Shown here piece after piece: positions 11,553 through 24,241 of a DNA stretch of 64,000 nt. This DNA comes from Chamaecyparis obtusa (lineage: Eukaryota > Streptophyta > Pinopsida > Cupressales > Cupressaceae): positions 959,001 through 1,023,000 of the forward strand of contig BSBK01001538.1 in assembly GCA_027943335.1 (NCBI GenBank), read 5' to 3'. The translations under genes were made by a program, and so were the position numbers. The notes under the pieces were generated by a model. The model was not told the origin of the DNA and did not search any database. It saw only the letters and a program-made list of their open reading frames with translations. Each line of letters begins with the position of its first letter. Position 1 is the stretch's first letter.

Positions 11553-14387
11553 TGTTGGCAATTTGGCTGAGTTAGATATCAAGTTGTTGTCATTATGGCA
11601 ACATATAATCAGTATGAAGACCGCCTATAACATAAAGCACTTATGCTAGATCATAGAGTAAAATTGTCTAAGTATAAGCAATATTTTCCCAATCTAACCA
11701 GAGATAGTTTTGGATAGCGATGTTGATAGAAGCAGGTTCAGTGCTTGTGCACTTGAACATAGATAATTCTATGTATGAAAAAGACACATCTAGAAGTGAA
11801 AGTCTATATGACATGTGCAGAAGAAATTATTACAGAATTACTGAGATAGAGTTAGAGTTGACTGAGCAGAGTTAGAAGGAAGAATAAGTAAATAGTTAAG
11901 GGATTAATTTGTTTATCAAAATAATGACTTAACCATACAAGGGATGACATTCTATATGTTAAATCTTGGTAAGAAGAATTAGTTTTTTATTTTGAAAAGA
12001 GTATAAGATTTGTAAAGACGACTGTAAAAGTTATTATTCTTAATAACTTGTATAAATGTAAGAACTATGTAATGCGAAGAAGACATAGAAATAAGTAATA
12101 AGACAATTTAACGATATGATGCAAAGATATAAGTTGTAAAGCAAGCATATCTTGTATATGACAAAGAAGAAGATAGAAAGCTAAATTAGAATAGGAAAGC
12201 TATTCGACAACAGTGAAAGGTTATATACTTGAATAGAAGTAAAATGGAATCACCTCTATTCAAATGTGTATGTGTGTATTGTATGGGGGAAATATGAGAT
12301 TCACTCCTAAATCCAAATTCCCAAAGGAGAAATCCAATTTGATCAACCAAAAAGGTTAATACATAATCAAATCAATCTAAGGAGAATATGGAAGAGAGAG
12401 AGAATAACCCTTTGTTTCCCTATGGTTGAATTGAAGTCTTTAGTAATTGAAATATAAATTCTAACCTCAAATTATGACAGATCTAGAAAATGTCAAATTC
12501 TGATGTCTGTGTGTACTTTTAGGCAATTCTAAAACCTATTTTGGACTGGAAATGCTGAGACAAAGAAAACCCAAAAATATTTCTCCAAGATGAGCTCAGG
12601 TTAGGTTTGACCCTCATTAAAGGTCAAATACTACATTCTTTATTTGAAGTCCGATTCGAATTCTGTTCACAGATCTTAGAAGTTTTCCAAAAAGGGTATC
12701 CAAATTCGCTCTCAGATCCAAAATTCTGTACCTATACCTACAAGAAAATGAAGGTTTTTTTTGTTTGTTTGAGGGGTTTGCCTTGGTCAAACCCTGATTT
12801 TGAATCAACCTTAATATTGAAATTGAAATAGGAATGCTAGCAAGTAGTAGAAAAGGATCTAACAATGAAGCTATGCAATTCAATAGATATGCAATTGTAT
12901 TTTGAATGTAAACAAGTATATTGATATGAAAGCTTGAACAAAAAAATAAATGTAAATCAAACCTCCATGATTGTATGCTTGGAATCCACCTTGATAGGAG
13001 AATGAAATGGATCTTGAAGGAAGATCACACCATCATGATGGCTAGATCTAGGGTTTGAATGATGAATCTTGAATGCTTGAACCAAATCCCTTCAATGGCT
13101 TGAATGCTTGAATCCTTGATCTTTAATGGAGAACTTGGATGGAGAAGAGGATTTGAATGCTTGAATGGATGCTTTCTTGAATGATCACCTTGAGAGCTTG
13201 AGAGTGCTTGAGGATGAGATATGAATAATGGATGTGAAAATGAGAGAGGAAGGCCTCCTTTTATAGTGAACTAGGGCACAATCCTCTAGAGGGGCCACCT
13301 TGGAGAATTAAATCCCAATTAGGTCCTAACTTTTAGAAAATATACCTAGATTAAATGAAATTAAAGGATTTACCATCCTGAAACTTGAAATGGCTAACCC
13401 AGAGGTAGGAAAATAAATATCCTGAAAGCTCGATGCCCGAAAATCCAAGATTCTAGAAATTTGAATGAGGGGGGAAAAATCAAGGTTGGAACTGACCTAG
13501 TCAAGTTTGACCTTGATCCTAACCTAGTCAGGTTTGAGCTTGATCCTAACCTAGTTAGGATCAACCTCAAATTTGACCCTAGGCCCAGATTCAATCAGAG
13601 CCAGGTTAGGAGGTCCTGGGGATGCCCAGAAACCTAGAAATGATATCAGAACAGGACAAAATGTCAGGGATAGACATAAAATCTTATGATGACTATGATG
13701 AAATCCAAGAGGACCTATTTCTAAATCCTACCTAGAAAATAGAGCCATGGAAGAGGAAAATTAAGAAGAATCCTTAGGATCCTAACCCTAATTTCACCTA
13801 GAATGAAGAAATCAAGTGCCAGGAAGAAGTGGAAAGTGGGGAGAAAGCTAGATCCAAGAAAAGATTAATTCAAAGCATTCACCATGATCCCAAACCACTT
13901 ACTCGAAGGGCTAAATGCTCTTAACATGGAAGTGCTTCTATTTTAAGATGATACAATACTATACCTTTTGTAATCTGATATCATAGTACATTACATGTTT
14001 GGGCAATGAGCTCATCTTTTAATCATTTTGTATTGTATACCAACTCTTAGTAGGGTTGAGGCTTCTAACAAGGCCTAGAGTCCTTTAATTAGGACATAGA
14101 CACTATATGCATGTAATAGACTTTTAACAGGGTCAACATGCTTAACATGATACTTTTGATTAGTGGATCACTTGTGGGTATCATCCCCACTAGGGTTTTC
14201 CCTTGGCTAGGGTTTCCTTGAGAACAAATAATGTGTTATGAGTTCATTTACTTTATTTCTTTTCCTATTATTTAGTTTACTATGTTTTGCAAGCATCAAG
14301 TTAATTTGCTATATCCATAATTGGGCAAAAGTAAAAGTTTGTATAATATGGATTCACCCCCCCTCTTAGTATTCCCTATTTCTAACA
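11553..14387 (+). repeat. Element B 5' LTR, interrupted
   Basis: It starts TGTTGGCAATTTGGCTGAG and ends TTTCTAACA, directly before the primer site. Without the inserted solo LTR and its duplication it measures about 1104 bp, close to the 1018-bp LTRs of element E, with which it aligns. The right part (about 14040-14387) has the shared module: repeated TAGGGTTGAGG/AACAGGGT-type motifs, the GTGGGTATCATCCCCAC hairpin and a run of C before the LTR end. Confidence 0.85.
12225..13960 (-). mobile_element. Solo LTR of the G (Ty3/gypsy) family, target duplication ATACT
   Basis: The LTR proper is 12230-13955 (1726 bp), minus strand, flanked by ATACT at 12225-12229 and 13956-13960. Its sequence is the reverse complement of the LTRs of element G (44231-45889 and 50520-52116), including the terminal TGTATCATCTTA, the hairpin ATGGAAG..CTTCYAT just inside the end and the GGTGAATCC block near the other end. 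No internal sequence is left. It sits inside the 5' LTR of element B. Confidence 0.92.
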
Positions 14388-14389
14388 AT

Positions 14390-14401
14390 TGGTATCAGAG
14401 C
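14390..14401 (+). other. Element B primer-binding site
   Basis: TGGTATCAGAGC, a perfect initiator tRNA-Met type site, two bases after the LTR end at 14387. Confidence 0.92.
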
Positions 14402-14458
14402 TTAATTACTCAAAGGAAAGTTATTCTAAGAAAGCCTAGTAGCTTGAGTAAGATCTCT

Positions 14459-15691
14459 ATGGATATGGATCAACTACAGAAGAATCTTGAAGAAGCTCTT
14501 GAACAGATTGATATTCTTACTGAAGAAAGAGATACTCTGAAAGAGAAATATGATGATGCAAAGAACTTCATTAAGAAGCTAAAAGAAAAGCTTGAAGAAC
14601 TAAAATCAAAGAAAGAACCTACAATTCAAATTGACGATTGTGATGAAATTTTGAATCTGAAGAAAGAGAATGAGATCCTTAAGAATGAATTAAAGATTAA
14701 ATGTCTGAAGTTAAGTTTAAAAGATGGAAACAACAAGAATGAATCAAATCTGAAATCTAAGAATGAAGATCTAAAGTCTAAACTTTGTAAAGTGACATCT
14801 GAACTTGAGAAAACCAAATTACAGTTTACTGAACTAGAAAAATACAATACAATTGTGAAAGGAGAACTGGCACAGTCTAAGCAACATCTTGAGAGACTAT
14901 AATCCACCAGTGAGAAGATTGATGAACAAATGTCTTATCAAAAGCCATATTATGATACAACCGATCTTGGATTTAACTCATTCAAGATAAGTGAAGAAAG
15001 AAAGGAACCAGATCTAAAAGTTTTTGAGAACAAAGATGAAAAGAAATCTGATGAAGCTAACAAACTTGAAGATATACCTAATCCACCTAAAGATACACAA
15101 AGACAATTCAAAGGTAGATGTTTTGCATGTAATATTTTTGGTCATATGAAGAAAGACTGTATAGGTAAGCAATTCAAACCTCTCAATGGTTATTGTTATA
15201 GTTGTCATGGTTTTGGACATAGAGCTATTTAATGTAAGAAGCCTAGATCTAATGATAATAATAGTATTACAATGTTTAGAGATACTAACCATGCAGATAA
15301 GAGACCCACTGAATACATGAACAAAATAAATGGAGTAGTATGTTATAGATGTAGCAAGGTTGGACACATTTCCAAGAATTGTAGATCACAAATCAACCAG
15401 ACAAGACCAAGATATGGAAATAATGGAGTAGTTTTCCAGATATGTAACAAGTTTGGTCATACAATAAGATTTTGCAGAATGAATAACAGGAGAAACCCTA
15501 ATCCTAGAAGTTATACAAGGAAAAATGAGAATACAAGCAACAATCAAAAAGGATGTTGTAGTAATACAAAAGAAATGATATTCATTAAAGCCATAGATTA
15601 AGAAGATGCAATCAATACACAAGGTAATCAAACATGTGAAGTATCTGATAGTAAGTGTGAATCTCTTCCTAAACCATCTCAAAGTACTTAA
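14459..15691 (+). pseudogene. Element B ORF1: coiled coil plus CCHC knuckles (Gag-like)
   Basis: A 410-codon frame that starts MDMDQLQKNLEEALEQIDIL just after the LTR and ends at TAA 15689-15691. Residues about 1-150 are a Glu/Lys/Leu-rich coiled coil. After a charged linker come knuckles CFACNIFGHMKKDC (near 15121), CYSCHGFGHRAI.C, CYRCSKVGHISKNC and a partly lost fourth one (QICNKFGHTIRFC). Three in-frame stops break it (14900, 15230, 15599); element E has a sense codon at each. The arrangement suggests a nucleic-acid-binding, multimerising Gag-like protein. There is no recognisable capsid domain, protease or pol. The frame is otherwise continuous. Confidence 0.8.
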
Positions 15692-16139
15692 TTCATAAAG
15701 AATGCATTAGAGTAGGAACTTAGGGAAATGTAGAAGTTAGTGATGAATGAATTGAGTCTTGCACAATTAATGTAAGGTAGTATGTGATGTAATAATGCTT
15801 TGGTTAAGAGCACATGAGCTAATATGAATGTATGCAAGTTCGCAAGAAGTATTAAGTTTTGCAGGAAAGCAGGAACAACTTTTTGGAAAGAAGTGGAAAA
15901 GGAATTGAATGCAATGTCAGAATCTTGAAAGATTGAAAGGTTAAAAGCTTATGATCAGTATTATTTGATCATTAAAGTGACTACAAGTGATAAGGAGATC
16001 AATATAAAGGTGATTGAGATTAGTTTACAGGATTTGGTAGAGAATCTCGTACCGGATCTATGCAAAATCCTAAAATCATGAAATTGAGGTATTTTACTAA
16101 GAAAATCTATCAAGCAGATTAAAATATTTTGTATAAGTC

Positions 16140-19100
16140 ATGGATGTATCACTTATTCATCATGTAAGGGATACTGTTAGACCTAGAGTCAAAAGGGAAC
16201 TAATAGAACCCTTGGAAGAAGACCCTAGTCTTGCATTGTCATTTGTACTAGACAAAGCTTTACATTTAGAAGATGTTAAAGGTTATTTAAGATGCAAACT
16301 TGAAACCCTCAGTGAAAGAAATTTGACTAAGGAATATGAGAAATTATACAATTAGGATATGTCATTGAAAGTAGGGTTTGAACATCTGAAAGAAAATGAA
16401 ATTGTGAAGTTCTCACTACAATATGAATTCGATGATGATGAATGCACCAAAATTATTTTACGTAGAATTCACAATGTAAAGTTTTGGCTAGATGAAAGAG
16501 TAATAGATGTCACTGCAGATCTAATACATGAGGTAATTAGTTTGTCTAAAATTGGTGTCATACCCTTTAATGAGAAAAATGTGAAGAAGATAGTATTGGA
16601 CAACACCAAGTCATCCTACAATGGTAGAGGGATAGTAATTAGTAAGATATTACAAGATGATGTTAGATATGTGTGCAAGATCTTAACATCTAAGTTTTGT
16701 GCTAACTCTAGAGAAGATGACATGGCAGCTAGAATGATTCATGCAGCATATTTGATGTGCATTGATAAATTTCAAGTAGATATGTGTGAAATTTTGAGAA
16801 TTCAATTATTTGAGAACCTTGAGAAGATAAACAAGACCAAGAACTCTCAGTTTAGATTCTCATCTTTGATTACATAAATATTTTTCCATTTGTTGAGAAG
16901 ATTTCCATATACTATTAGAGAAGATTGGAATGATAACAAGACCACTATGGACATAATCAATGAGGTGTATTTGAGACACCCTATTGACAAGGTTACTGAG
17001 AGCGCAACCTTGGTAATCAAAACATTTTAGAACCTGATGAAGAAAAGGTAAAGGATTCAACAAGCTATTGTATAGAAGTACAAAAGTGAAATATGTTTTA
17101 TGGTTGACACTGATTTTACCTTTATTGAAGTAGTTGAACCAAGAATTGAGTTTATAGATCCTCTTGGATATAAAGTTTCTGAAATTGAAGTAGAAGAGTA
17201 TGTCAGTAGATTGCTTAAAAGAAAGATGGATTTAAACAGCTCTAGATTTGGGACTTATGAGGAGAACTTTAGGTCCGTGAAGTCTCCACATGAAGAGAAG
17301 CTGGCTAAAAAGAGAATTGATGGTACCATTAAGAAAATTATTAAGGATACTGGAATGATAGAACATGAATTCCTAATTTCTAAGTAGACTGTAGCAGCAA
17401 TAAGAGACATTGGACAAAAAGAAGTTTTGTCTATTCCACCCCTATCATCAGTTGCAGATCAAACTGAGAATGTTCAGAATTTAGAGAAAGTGGTAAAAGT
17501 TGAAGAGGCACAGGAAACAAGGAAATCAACGAGAACTTCCACCACTCCACTAGGTAAAAGAGTTAAGGAAATGTCAAGTGGGCTAGGAAAGAGATAGAAA
17601 ACAATATTTACCCCAATGCAAAGAAAAGTATCTGAAGTAAAAGATGATGAAGATACTGGAGTTAATAAGAAGAAATGGAAACCAAAGATAGACAAAGTGG
17701 ATGCTCAAATCATTAATGATGGAGATTTTCTAAAATGAACAAATATTATGAGATGTACAACTATTCTGAGAAATTGAACCTAGAAAATCTAGTTGTCAAA
17801 CATATGATTTTGGCAGATAAGAATTTTGACAGCATTCAAGAAAAGATTCCTAATGAATTGTTTGAGAAGTTAGTGAACAAAAAGAAAAGAGCTATTGAAG
17901 AAGATAATAAGATAAGAGAGAACTATTTAAGGAAGCTCTGTGACATAAAAGATGAAGATCATTTCAAAGAAAATTTGAAAGATCTTAATACTCATTTGAT
18001 GACGAAGAGGAGAACCATCTTGATAATGGGAGGGAATTATGAGGAATTCAACAAAGAGACTGAAAAAGTAGTTATAAAAATAATGACCTTAGGCCCTAGT
18101 GAGAACACAAGTGCACCAGATCAAGCATTGGAAGCTGAGAAATAGAAGAATCCTACACCATCACCACCATCACCAATCAACATTGTAGATGAATCAATGA
18201 ATGTGGAAGGGACAAACATCATTTTTGATAGTGAAGACAATCCATTTAGTAATCTTGAAGACATTGTTGACAATTCAACCATGTAGAAACAAGACATGAC
18301 AAAGAATAAGGAAGTAAAGCTAATAGGACAAGAAGAAGAAATAGAACATAATCAAGCAGAAATACAAGATGAATAAGAGGAAGCAAGACAGAAAGAACAA
18401 GTAGAGATGAGTCCTACACCTGAGGTAGTAGCAGAGAAGCCACAAACTAGATCAATTTTTGCTAGTCTTGGACAAGAAGTAGATGATGACGATCAAATAG
18501 AGCTGATCTCATCTCTAAACAAAATCATTGGAAAGAACAAGAAAGTTAAAAGTCTTGAAGGATCACTAATTGAAGTAACAAAATAATTACAAAATGTTAT
18601 AACCAGTCAGATCAATGAGGCAGATCCATAGGTCAAAGAAAGAGAAGTTGTGAAGGCATTTGACAGTGAATTCACAAATTTATCAGACATGGCTACAATT
18701 AAAGCACAAGCAGCCTATGAAGAAAAAATATTTTAGGATATATGTCAGAATATCAAGAATGACATTGATAATCTAGAAATTTTCATAAAAGAACTGAGAA
18801 GAAGTTTGGAGAAAGGAAAATCTTTGTACAAACAATGCACAAAATTAGAAGATAATGTATCTGATATAACAAAAAAGATAAAAGAAAAAGAGGTAGAAAT
18901 CCAGTCAGCAACAAATCTCTTAGCAAATTTGAATGTGAAGATATCTGATACTGAGAAGACAATAAGAAAATTGTATGATGATATAAGGATTCTAAGTGAA
19001 GAAAAGGAAAGGAAATTGAGAAGATTCACTCTATTAAGAGAGCATGTTTTAATTGAAATAAGTATTCTTGAGAGTCAATTGGAAGAATGTCTTACCTCTA

Positions 19101-19174
19101 AGACATCCTATGCAAAATTTCAGTATGAAAACCTTAAGGCATGTGAAATAGTATCGTATGGTTTGATGAACTAA
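16140..19174 (+). pseudogene. Element B ORF2: long helical protein of unknown function
   Basis: This is the homologue of E ORF2 (37649-40710). It starts MDVSLIHHVRDTVRPRVKREL. Blocks follow in the same order as in E: TKIILRRIHNVKFWLDERVID, FRFSSLIT, ICFMVDTDFTFIEVVEPR, IDPLGYKVSEIEVEEYVSRLL, a basic/Ser-Thr-rich linker and a C-terminal coiled coil (18806-19174). In-frame stops occur at 16353, 16875 and 17385 and elsewhere. One base is missing near 17733, after which the frame moves. The last few codons are not homologous to E, because the element is cut at about 19165. No catalytic motif is evident. The function is unknown. Confidence 0.7.
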
Positions 19175-19233
19175 AACTAATTGAGAACCTGATTGATGAA
19201 CTATAAGTTATTAGAGATTACCGAGCACTAAAT

Positions 19234-20648
19234 TGTTATATAAGATAATTGAATCATTCATTATGTTTTCATTGATGTCAACTAGTTTTGATAGTACTTA
19301 TCATGGTAGTTGAAAATATCTATACATCTGTAAAGAGGAGAGAAAAGATGAAGAACTGAGATATCTACATGGAGGAAGATGGATATGACAGATAAGAATA
19401 AGGAATACTCTTGGTAACTTATTGATGAGTCTATGACTTCATATTGTTGACTTGATTATATTGTATTAATCTGTTATGAAGTTAGAAGCATATTGTTACA
19501 AAGAAGAGTGGTCAGTTAATGAAGCATTCTAGTATACATTGAGCCAGTCTAGTGTATACCGAGTGACAGTATCAACTAAGCTTGTGTTCACCGACACATT
19601 TCTTTGTCAACCGAGTATGGACAAAAGAACAAAATGATTAGTTTGGCCGACATAAATTGATGAGATTTAAAGTGTATGATTACGAGGTGGAAAGATAAAG
19701 TTTGTTGTGAGATCAATGACTAACAAAATTTGAAGAAGATCTAAAGGATGGAATTGAAATGAGTCATTGACACATTTGCTGAGGAAGGTTTAAGTGACAA
19801 AATCAACGAAGGAGATTAACCGGCAAAATCAGATGGATGAAAAGAAAATGGTTTACTTGTCTATTTAAGAGACTAGGGTTTTATTGTGAAACTTATGCTA
19901 GAAGGAGACTGTAGAGATATTGTGTGAACTTAGCTTCATGCATGCCTGATTAGACTGGTTGAAGAAGAACTGAACTACAGAACAATACCGAGCGTCAGAG
20001 AACTTTACCGAGTGATGATAAGTTATTGAATGTAAATGAAATGAATAGAAATATTGATAACAGGATTTTGTGGGCTTAGAATAGATTTGAACATCTACAA
20101 ATTAAGTTGTATTATAATCAGATCACCTACTATTTCAATTTAACCATTGTAAATAGATAAAATCTCTTAATCAAGTGGACTTGAAAGTCTTATATGTCAT
20201 TCATAGAATGTACATTGTTATCCTGTCAACCCCATAGTGAATTTTAGTTGGATGATAGATGTTAGTGCTAAATGCTCTAACAAGGTCACACCTTACAGTG
20301 TGTTTTGTAACCTTTAACAGGGTTGGCTCTTCACCAAGCTCACTTTAGAAGAGTGAGAATATTTTGGGTTACTGGTCCTAGGTGGTTTTTCCCTTTACAG
20401 GGTTTCCACATTAAATCTTTGTGTTATGTGTTTATGTGGTGATTGTTTGGTTATCATAATTTACATGTTGCATATTTGATTTGGTTGGTAATCACTATGA
20501 GAAATTAATTGGTAATCAATAAATACTCAGACAATTTAGTATTCTTATTTTACCAAGCTACAAAATTAAGCTGAATTTGTTTTAAGTGATACATTTTGTA
20601 ATTGGGATTGTGGATAACTAATTCACCCCCCTCTCAGTTATTCTAACA
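19234..20648 (+). repeat. Element J 5' LTR (left boundary approximate)
   Basis: It ends TTATTCTAACA immediately before the primer site. It contains several ACCGAG motifs (for example near 19557 and 19608) and, in its right part, the shared module of AACARGGT repeats, a C-run TTCACCCCCCTCTCAGTT and the LTR end. Its left end is proposed at TGTTATATAAG (19234) by analogy with the other LTR starts; no target duplication is available to test this. Confidence 0.55.
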
Positions 20649-20650
20649 AT

Positions 20651-20662
20651 TGGTATCAAAGC
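20651..20662 (+). other. Element J primer-binding site
   Basis: TGGTATCAAAGC, one base different from the initiator tRNA-Met site in B, two bases after the LTR end. Confidence 0.85.
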
Positions 20663-20714
20663 ATATTGGTTTCTTGGAATAGAGTTTTAAGGACTTTAGT
20701 AGAAAGATCACAAA

Positions 20715-21984
20715 ATGTATAAGAGGGAAGTGCCAAAGTTGAATAAGGACAACTTTACAATATGGAAAAGCTGAATGAGACTTCATATATTTGGGATTGG
20801 GAATTCTACCATCACTCTATTGGATAATGGCTACTTAGCACTACCTATAGGACCTTTGACTCTTGATCAATTAAGAGATAGACATGAGCATAATGTTACT
20901 ATGATGGAGATTGTTGTTTCTCTATCAGATGCTGAATTTGAAGATGTCAAGGATTGGCTTACTTCAAAGGAAATGTGGGATAAACTTACTCAAGTTTATA
21001 GTGGTGATGCAAATGTCAAGAGAGCCAAAGCTGAAATTTTAAGAGGAAGATTCGATGATATGAAAATGAAAGAAGGAAAAAATATAGTGCAATATACAAA
21101 CCGAATAAAGGAGGTAGTTAATACTATTAGAGGATCTAGTGGTGTCATTGATGAAGACATAGTGGTAAGAAAAATTCTAAGGACTTTATTGCCTGTTTAT
21201 GCAATCAAAATATCTACAATACATGAAATGAGGTCATCACCTAATAGTACTCTCACTCTTGATAATCTGATTAGTAAGCTAACAAATTTTGAATTGAACA
21301 ACTATGATAATAGTGTTGTACCGTCTATTGAGTCTACTTTCATGACTTCTCTGAAGATTAGTAAGTCTAGTAGTAGAAGTAAAAATGATGATAATGACAG
21401 TAACACTGATGATGGGCTTGATGAGCTTGAAGCTCTTATAGCTCAAAGATTACCTAATGGTAAAGGTAGATATAGGGGTTAATTACCTTTAGCATGTTTT
21501 AACTACAAATAAGTTGGTCATATTCATGCTAGATGCCCAAACAGGAAAGAAGATGATAGAAACAAGGATCAATCTGGTGAAGGAAGCTATGGGAGGAGAA
21601 ACAATAGAAGTTACTAACACTACAACAGAGATAATCAAGACAACAATGATAAAGGCAAAAAGCTAGTTTATATTGCTGAAGAGAATGATACCGAGACCAA
21701 CACAGATGATGATGTTGAAGTAGTTTTTGTTGCAATGAAGGATGATTCTTAGGAAGAAGAAAGGTATGTAGAGACAACACTCATTTCTAAAGTTAATAAA
21801 AATGATACATGGATCATTGATAGTGGTTGTACCCATCACATGACTGGTGATGAAGAAAAATTTGATCATCTTGAGCAATATAATGGAGGATCTATAAAAA
21901 TGGGTAATGATACACCATGTATGGTTAGAGGAAAGGGATCCTTACTGATAAATGATAAAATCAAATGTGATAAATTTTACCTAT
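20715..21984 (+). pseudogene. Ty1/copia gag and start of protease, truncated
   Basis: The frame begins MYKREVPKLNKDNFTIWKS at 20715, the usual opening of a copia Gag, with a stop at codon 20. It continues as an open UBN2-type Gag domain (20775-21482, blocks WLTSKEMWDKLTQVY and RFDDMKMKEGKNIVQYTNRI). A decayed zinc knuckle follows (about 21493-21537, second Cys lost and a stop inside). The protease begins with WIIDSGCTHHMTGDEEKF (about 21811-21860), which keeps the catalytic Asp-Ser-Gly. The frame then runs into the LTR of K at 21984. Integrase and reverse transcriptase are absent. Confidence 0.85.
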
Positions 21985-23059
21985 TGTTGGCATTAAGCAT
22001 GATTTTCATTAGTGACAACACTTATTCAGATCAGTACATACCGAGCATATCAGTACATACCAAGAAGAACAGAGCTTATCGAGTAGAACAGTGCATATCG
22101 AGCTCGCAAAGTTTCACAGTGTTTACCGAGTGCTACATGGTTAAACATGAAATTTAGTTTCTACCGAGTAACACTTTATCTACCGAGTCTCCAGTGTTTT
22201 ACCAAGTTTGAAACTATGACTGAGTGGTTAGTATGGACTGAGTTTCCACTTCTATCAAGTGCATGATGATGCCGAGTAACGCAGTGGATGCCGAGTATCA
22301 AAAAATCATCGAGTTAGTTTGCAGTAACCATGTAACTATATTTGGGTCGACTCAGTAATATTTGTGTTTACTTGTTTTAGAGCTGACTTTGTAATTGTTT
22401 TGGAATTGACTTAGATTAATATATAAACAATGTTTTATGTCATATCCAAGAATGATGAAATATAGACAAGTATGAAAAAGAGAGAAAGGTAGAGATAAGT
22501 GAATTACAAAGGGCTACAATAGTATAAGAAGTAGCAAAGATTTATCCATCATAAAAGGTGATCAGTACATCAAAGAATCTCAATTTGCAAGTACAGTTGC
22601 AAGTAAGAGATCTACTGTTTCATCCTAACAGGTGAATCAGCTTGAAATCCTTTAACCGGGTAGACTTAACAGTCTTTGTAAAAATCTCTTAACCGAGTGC
22701 ATACTTCATTGTATGTTTGTAAATCCTCTAACAAGGTGGACCTAGCAGTCCTTATTGCTCCTAATAGGGCATATCATTAGAAGTGATCATTGTAAGCCTT
22801 AACCGGCAAACTTTATACTGCAGTATTGAAGTTTTGTGGGTATCATCCCCACCCCAGTTTTACTTTCTACTTGGAAGGTTTTTGGGTCACCAAATCTCTA
22901 TGTTCTAAGTGTTATGAATGTTTTATTCTTTTTGTTACTCATGCATGCAGTCAGATTATCAATCTAATATTATTAAGATCTGAATCTATTAAAAGTTTTG
23001 AAGGTACTGATTCACCCCTCCCCTCTCAGTAACCTAGATAGTCTTGAATATTTCCAACA
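21985..23059 (+). repeat. Element K 5' LTR
   Basis: 1075 bp, from TGTTGGCATTAAGC to ATTTCCAACA. The upstream half is dense in ACCGAG or close variants (about 22037-22300). The downstream half has repeated YCTAACARGGT motifs, the GTGGGTATCATCCCCACC hairpin near 22837 and a C-run TTCACCCCTCCCCTCTCAG before the end. Confidence 0.92.
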
Positions 23060-23061
23060 AT

Positions 23062-23073
23062 TGGTATTAGAGC
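23062..23073 (+). other. Element K primer-binding site
   Basis: TGGTATTAGAGC, one base from the initiator tRNA-Met site, two bases after the 5' LTR. Confidence 0.88.
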
Positions 23074-23122
23074 TCAGTGGATCTCAAAATAAAATTGATA
23101 GCTTGAGAAAAGATTCAAGACA

Positions 23123-24241
23123 ATGGAGATATTCAGACTGAACAAAGTAATTGAGAATGAAAAGCTAGATCTGGAAATGGCCATAACTCAACTCAAAGAA
23201 GCAAGAGAGCATATTTCCCTTTCCCTAAAAAGAAGGAAGGAACTTGCAAATCAGATCAATGACCACCAGTATGTTGAAGAAAAGATTGAAGACTTTTTCC
23301 CTTCAAGCAGCTCAGATGAAGCAAACAATGCAATCAAAGAACTTCTAGAAAAGAATGGTTCTCTACAAGAAGTGAGAAAATTGAAAAGAGAATAGGAAAT
23401 TCAGTCAACAAGATTCTGTGAAGTCTTGGAACAAAGAAACAAGATGAAATATGAAATAGATGGAAAGAACAATGAAATCCAGAATAAAACTCTTCAGCTA
23501 GAAAATCTTATTGATCAAATCTCCAATGCAAATGAAGAAATCTTGACTCTAAGATCAGAAAATGAAAATATGAGAGAAGAGCTGAGATCTGAAAAGAAAA
23601 TCAATTTAAGAGTGATGAGTGAGCTAGATGCTGAAAGACAAATCAATGAGAGAATGTTAAAATCTCAAGAAGATATGAATTAGGTGTATGAACGAAACCT
23701 TCATAGGAAAAAAGGAAAAGTAGGACTTGGATACAAAGAGGAAGGTGAAACCTCCAAACAAGGTACTCAAAAGAATCTGAAACCTACCTGTAATCACTGT
23801 GGCAAAATTGGTCATACTTCAGACAAGTGTTGGAGCAATGGAAAAGAAAAATTCAATGAAAAATGCTACAATTGCAATCAGCTTGGTCATAAAGCAAATG
23901 AATGCAAGGAGAAATCAAGATTTAAAGGCATATGTCACAAATGTAGCAAACAAGGTCATAAGGCATCAGAATGCAGAACCAAAACACCCAATCCAGTGGA
24001 ACAAATTATTAAAGCAATGTTTGGTTGGGATTACAACACTAGGTGTAGATGTCATTACTGTGGAGAATATGGACACATTGGCATGAATTGTGTAAGGCAC
24101 CACTTGAGAAAAAGGGATTCTACCATAAGATGTTATAATTGCACTAAGCTTGGTCACATAGCTAAAAACTGCATGAATTTAGGCAAAATTGAAGATGAAA
24201 AGAAAGAAAAAGCAAATAACATTAGGAAGCAGATGAGATAG
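23123..24241 (+). pseudogene. Element K ORF1: coiled coil plus five CCHC knuckles (Gag-like)
   Basis: The frame starts MEIFRLNKVIENEKLDLEMA. Residues about 1-185 form a coiled coil rich in Glu, Lys, Asn and Leu. Five well-kept CX2CX4HX4C knuckles follow between about 23790 and 24170: CNHCGKIGHTSDKC, CYNCNQLGHKANEC, CHKCSKQGHKASEC, CHYCGEYGHIGMNC and CYNCTKLGHIAKNC. In-frame TAG codons occur at 23393 and 23681. The TAG at 24239 may also be a broken sense codon, because related sequence continues for some 35 codons. The protein is inferred to bind RNA and to multimerise. No capsid or enzyme domain is recognised. Confidence 0.8.

Larger units (their letters stand above)
11553..19165 (+). mobile_element. 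Element B: non-autonomous LTR retrotransposon, 3' end lost
   Basis: The order is 5' LTR (11553-14387, split by a G-family solo LTR), primer site (14390-14401), ORF1 (14459-15691) and ORF2 (16140 on). It is the same family as element E: both ORFs and the LTR align throughout. Homology to E stops around 19165, near the end of ORF2, where a different sequence leading into the J LTR begins. The polypurine tract and 3' LTR are missing. No pol domains occur between the ORFs or after them. Confidence 0.85.
19166..21984 (+). mobile_element. Element J: Ty1/copia retrotransposon, truncated (5' LTR, gag, start of protease)
   Basis: The sequence up to 20648 behaves as a 5' LTR, since a primer site follows it. 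The left edge is uncertain: homology to B ends near 19165, TTGATGAACTA is repeated 22 bp apart at the junction, and a TGTT LTR-like start occurs at 19234. The coding part is cut at 21984 by the LTR of element K, shortly after the protease active site. No 3' part of J is recognisable on the other side of K. Confidence 0.7.

Noticed and set aside
20775..21482. Intact copia gag gene usable by partners
   Set aside because: The true start is at 20715 with a stop at codon 20. The knuckle is broken and the element is cut in the protease.
23684..24241. Host zinc-finger RNA-binding protein (CSP or GRP type)
   Set aside because: The knuckles alone could suggest a host gene, but they lie between an iMet primer site and a polypurine tract within paired LTRs, and recur in A, B and E.
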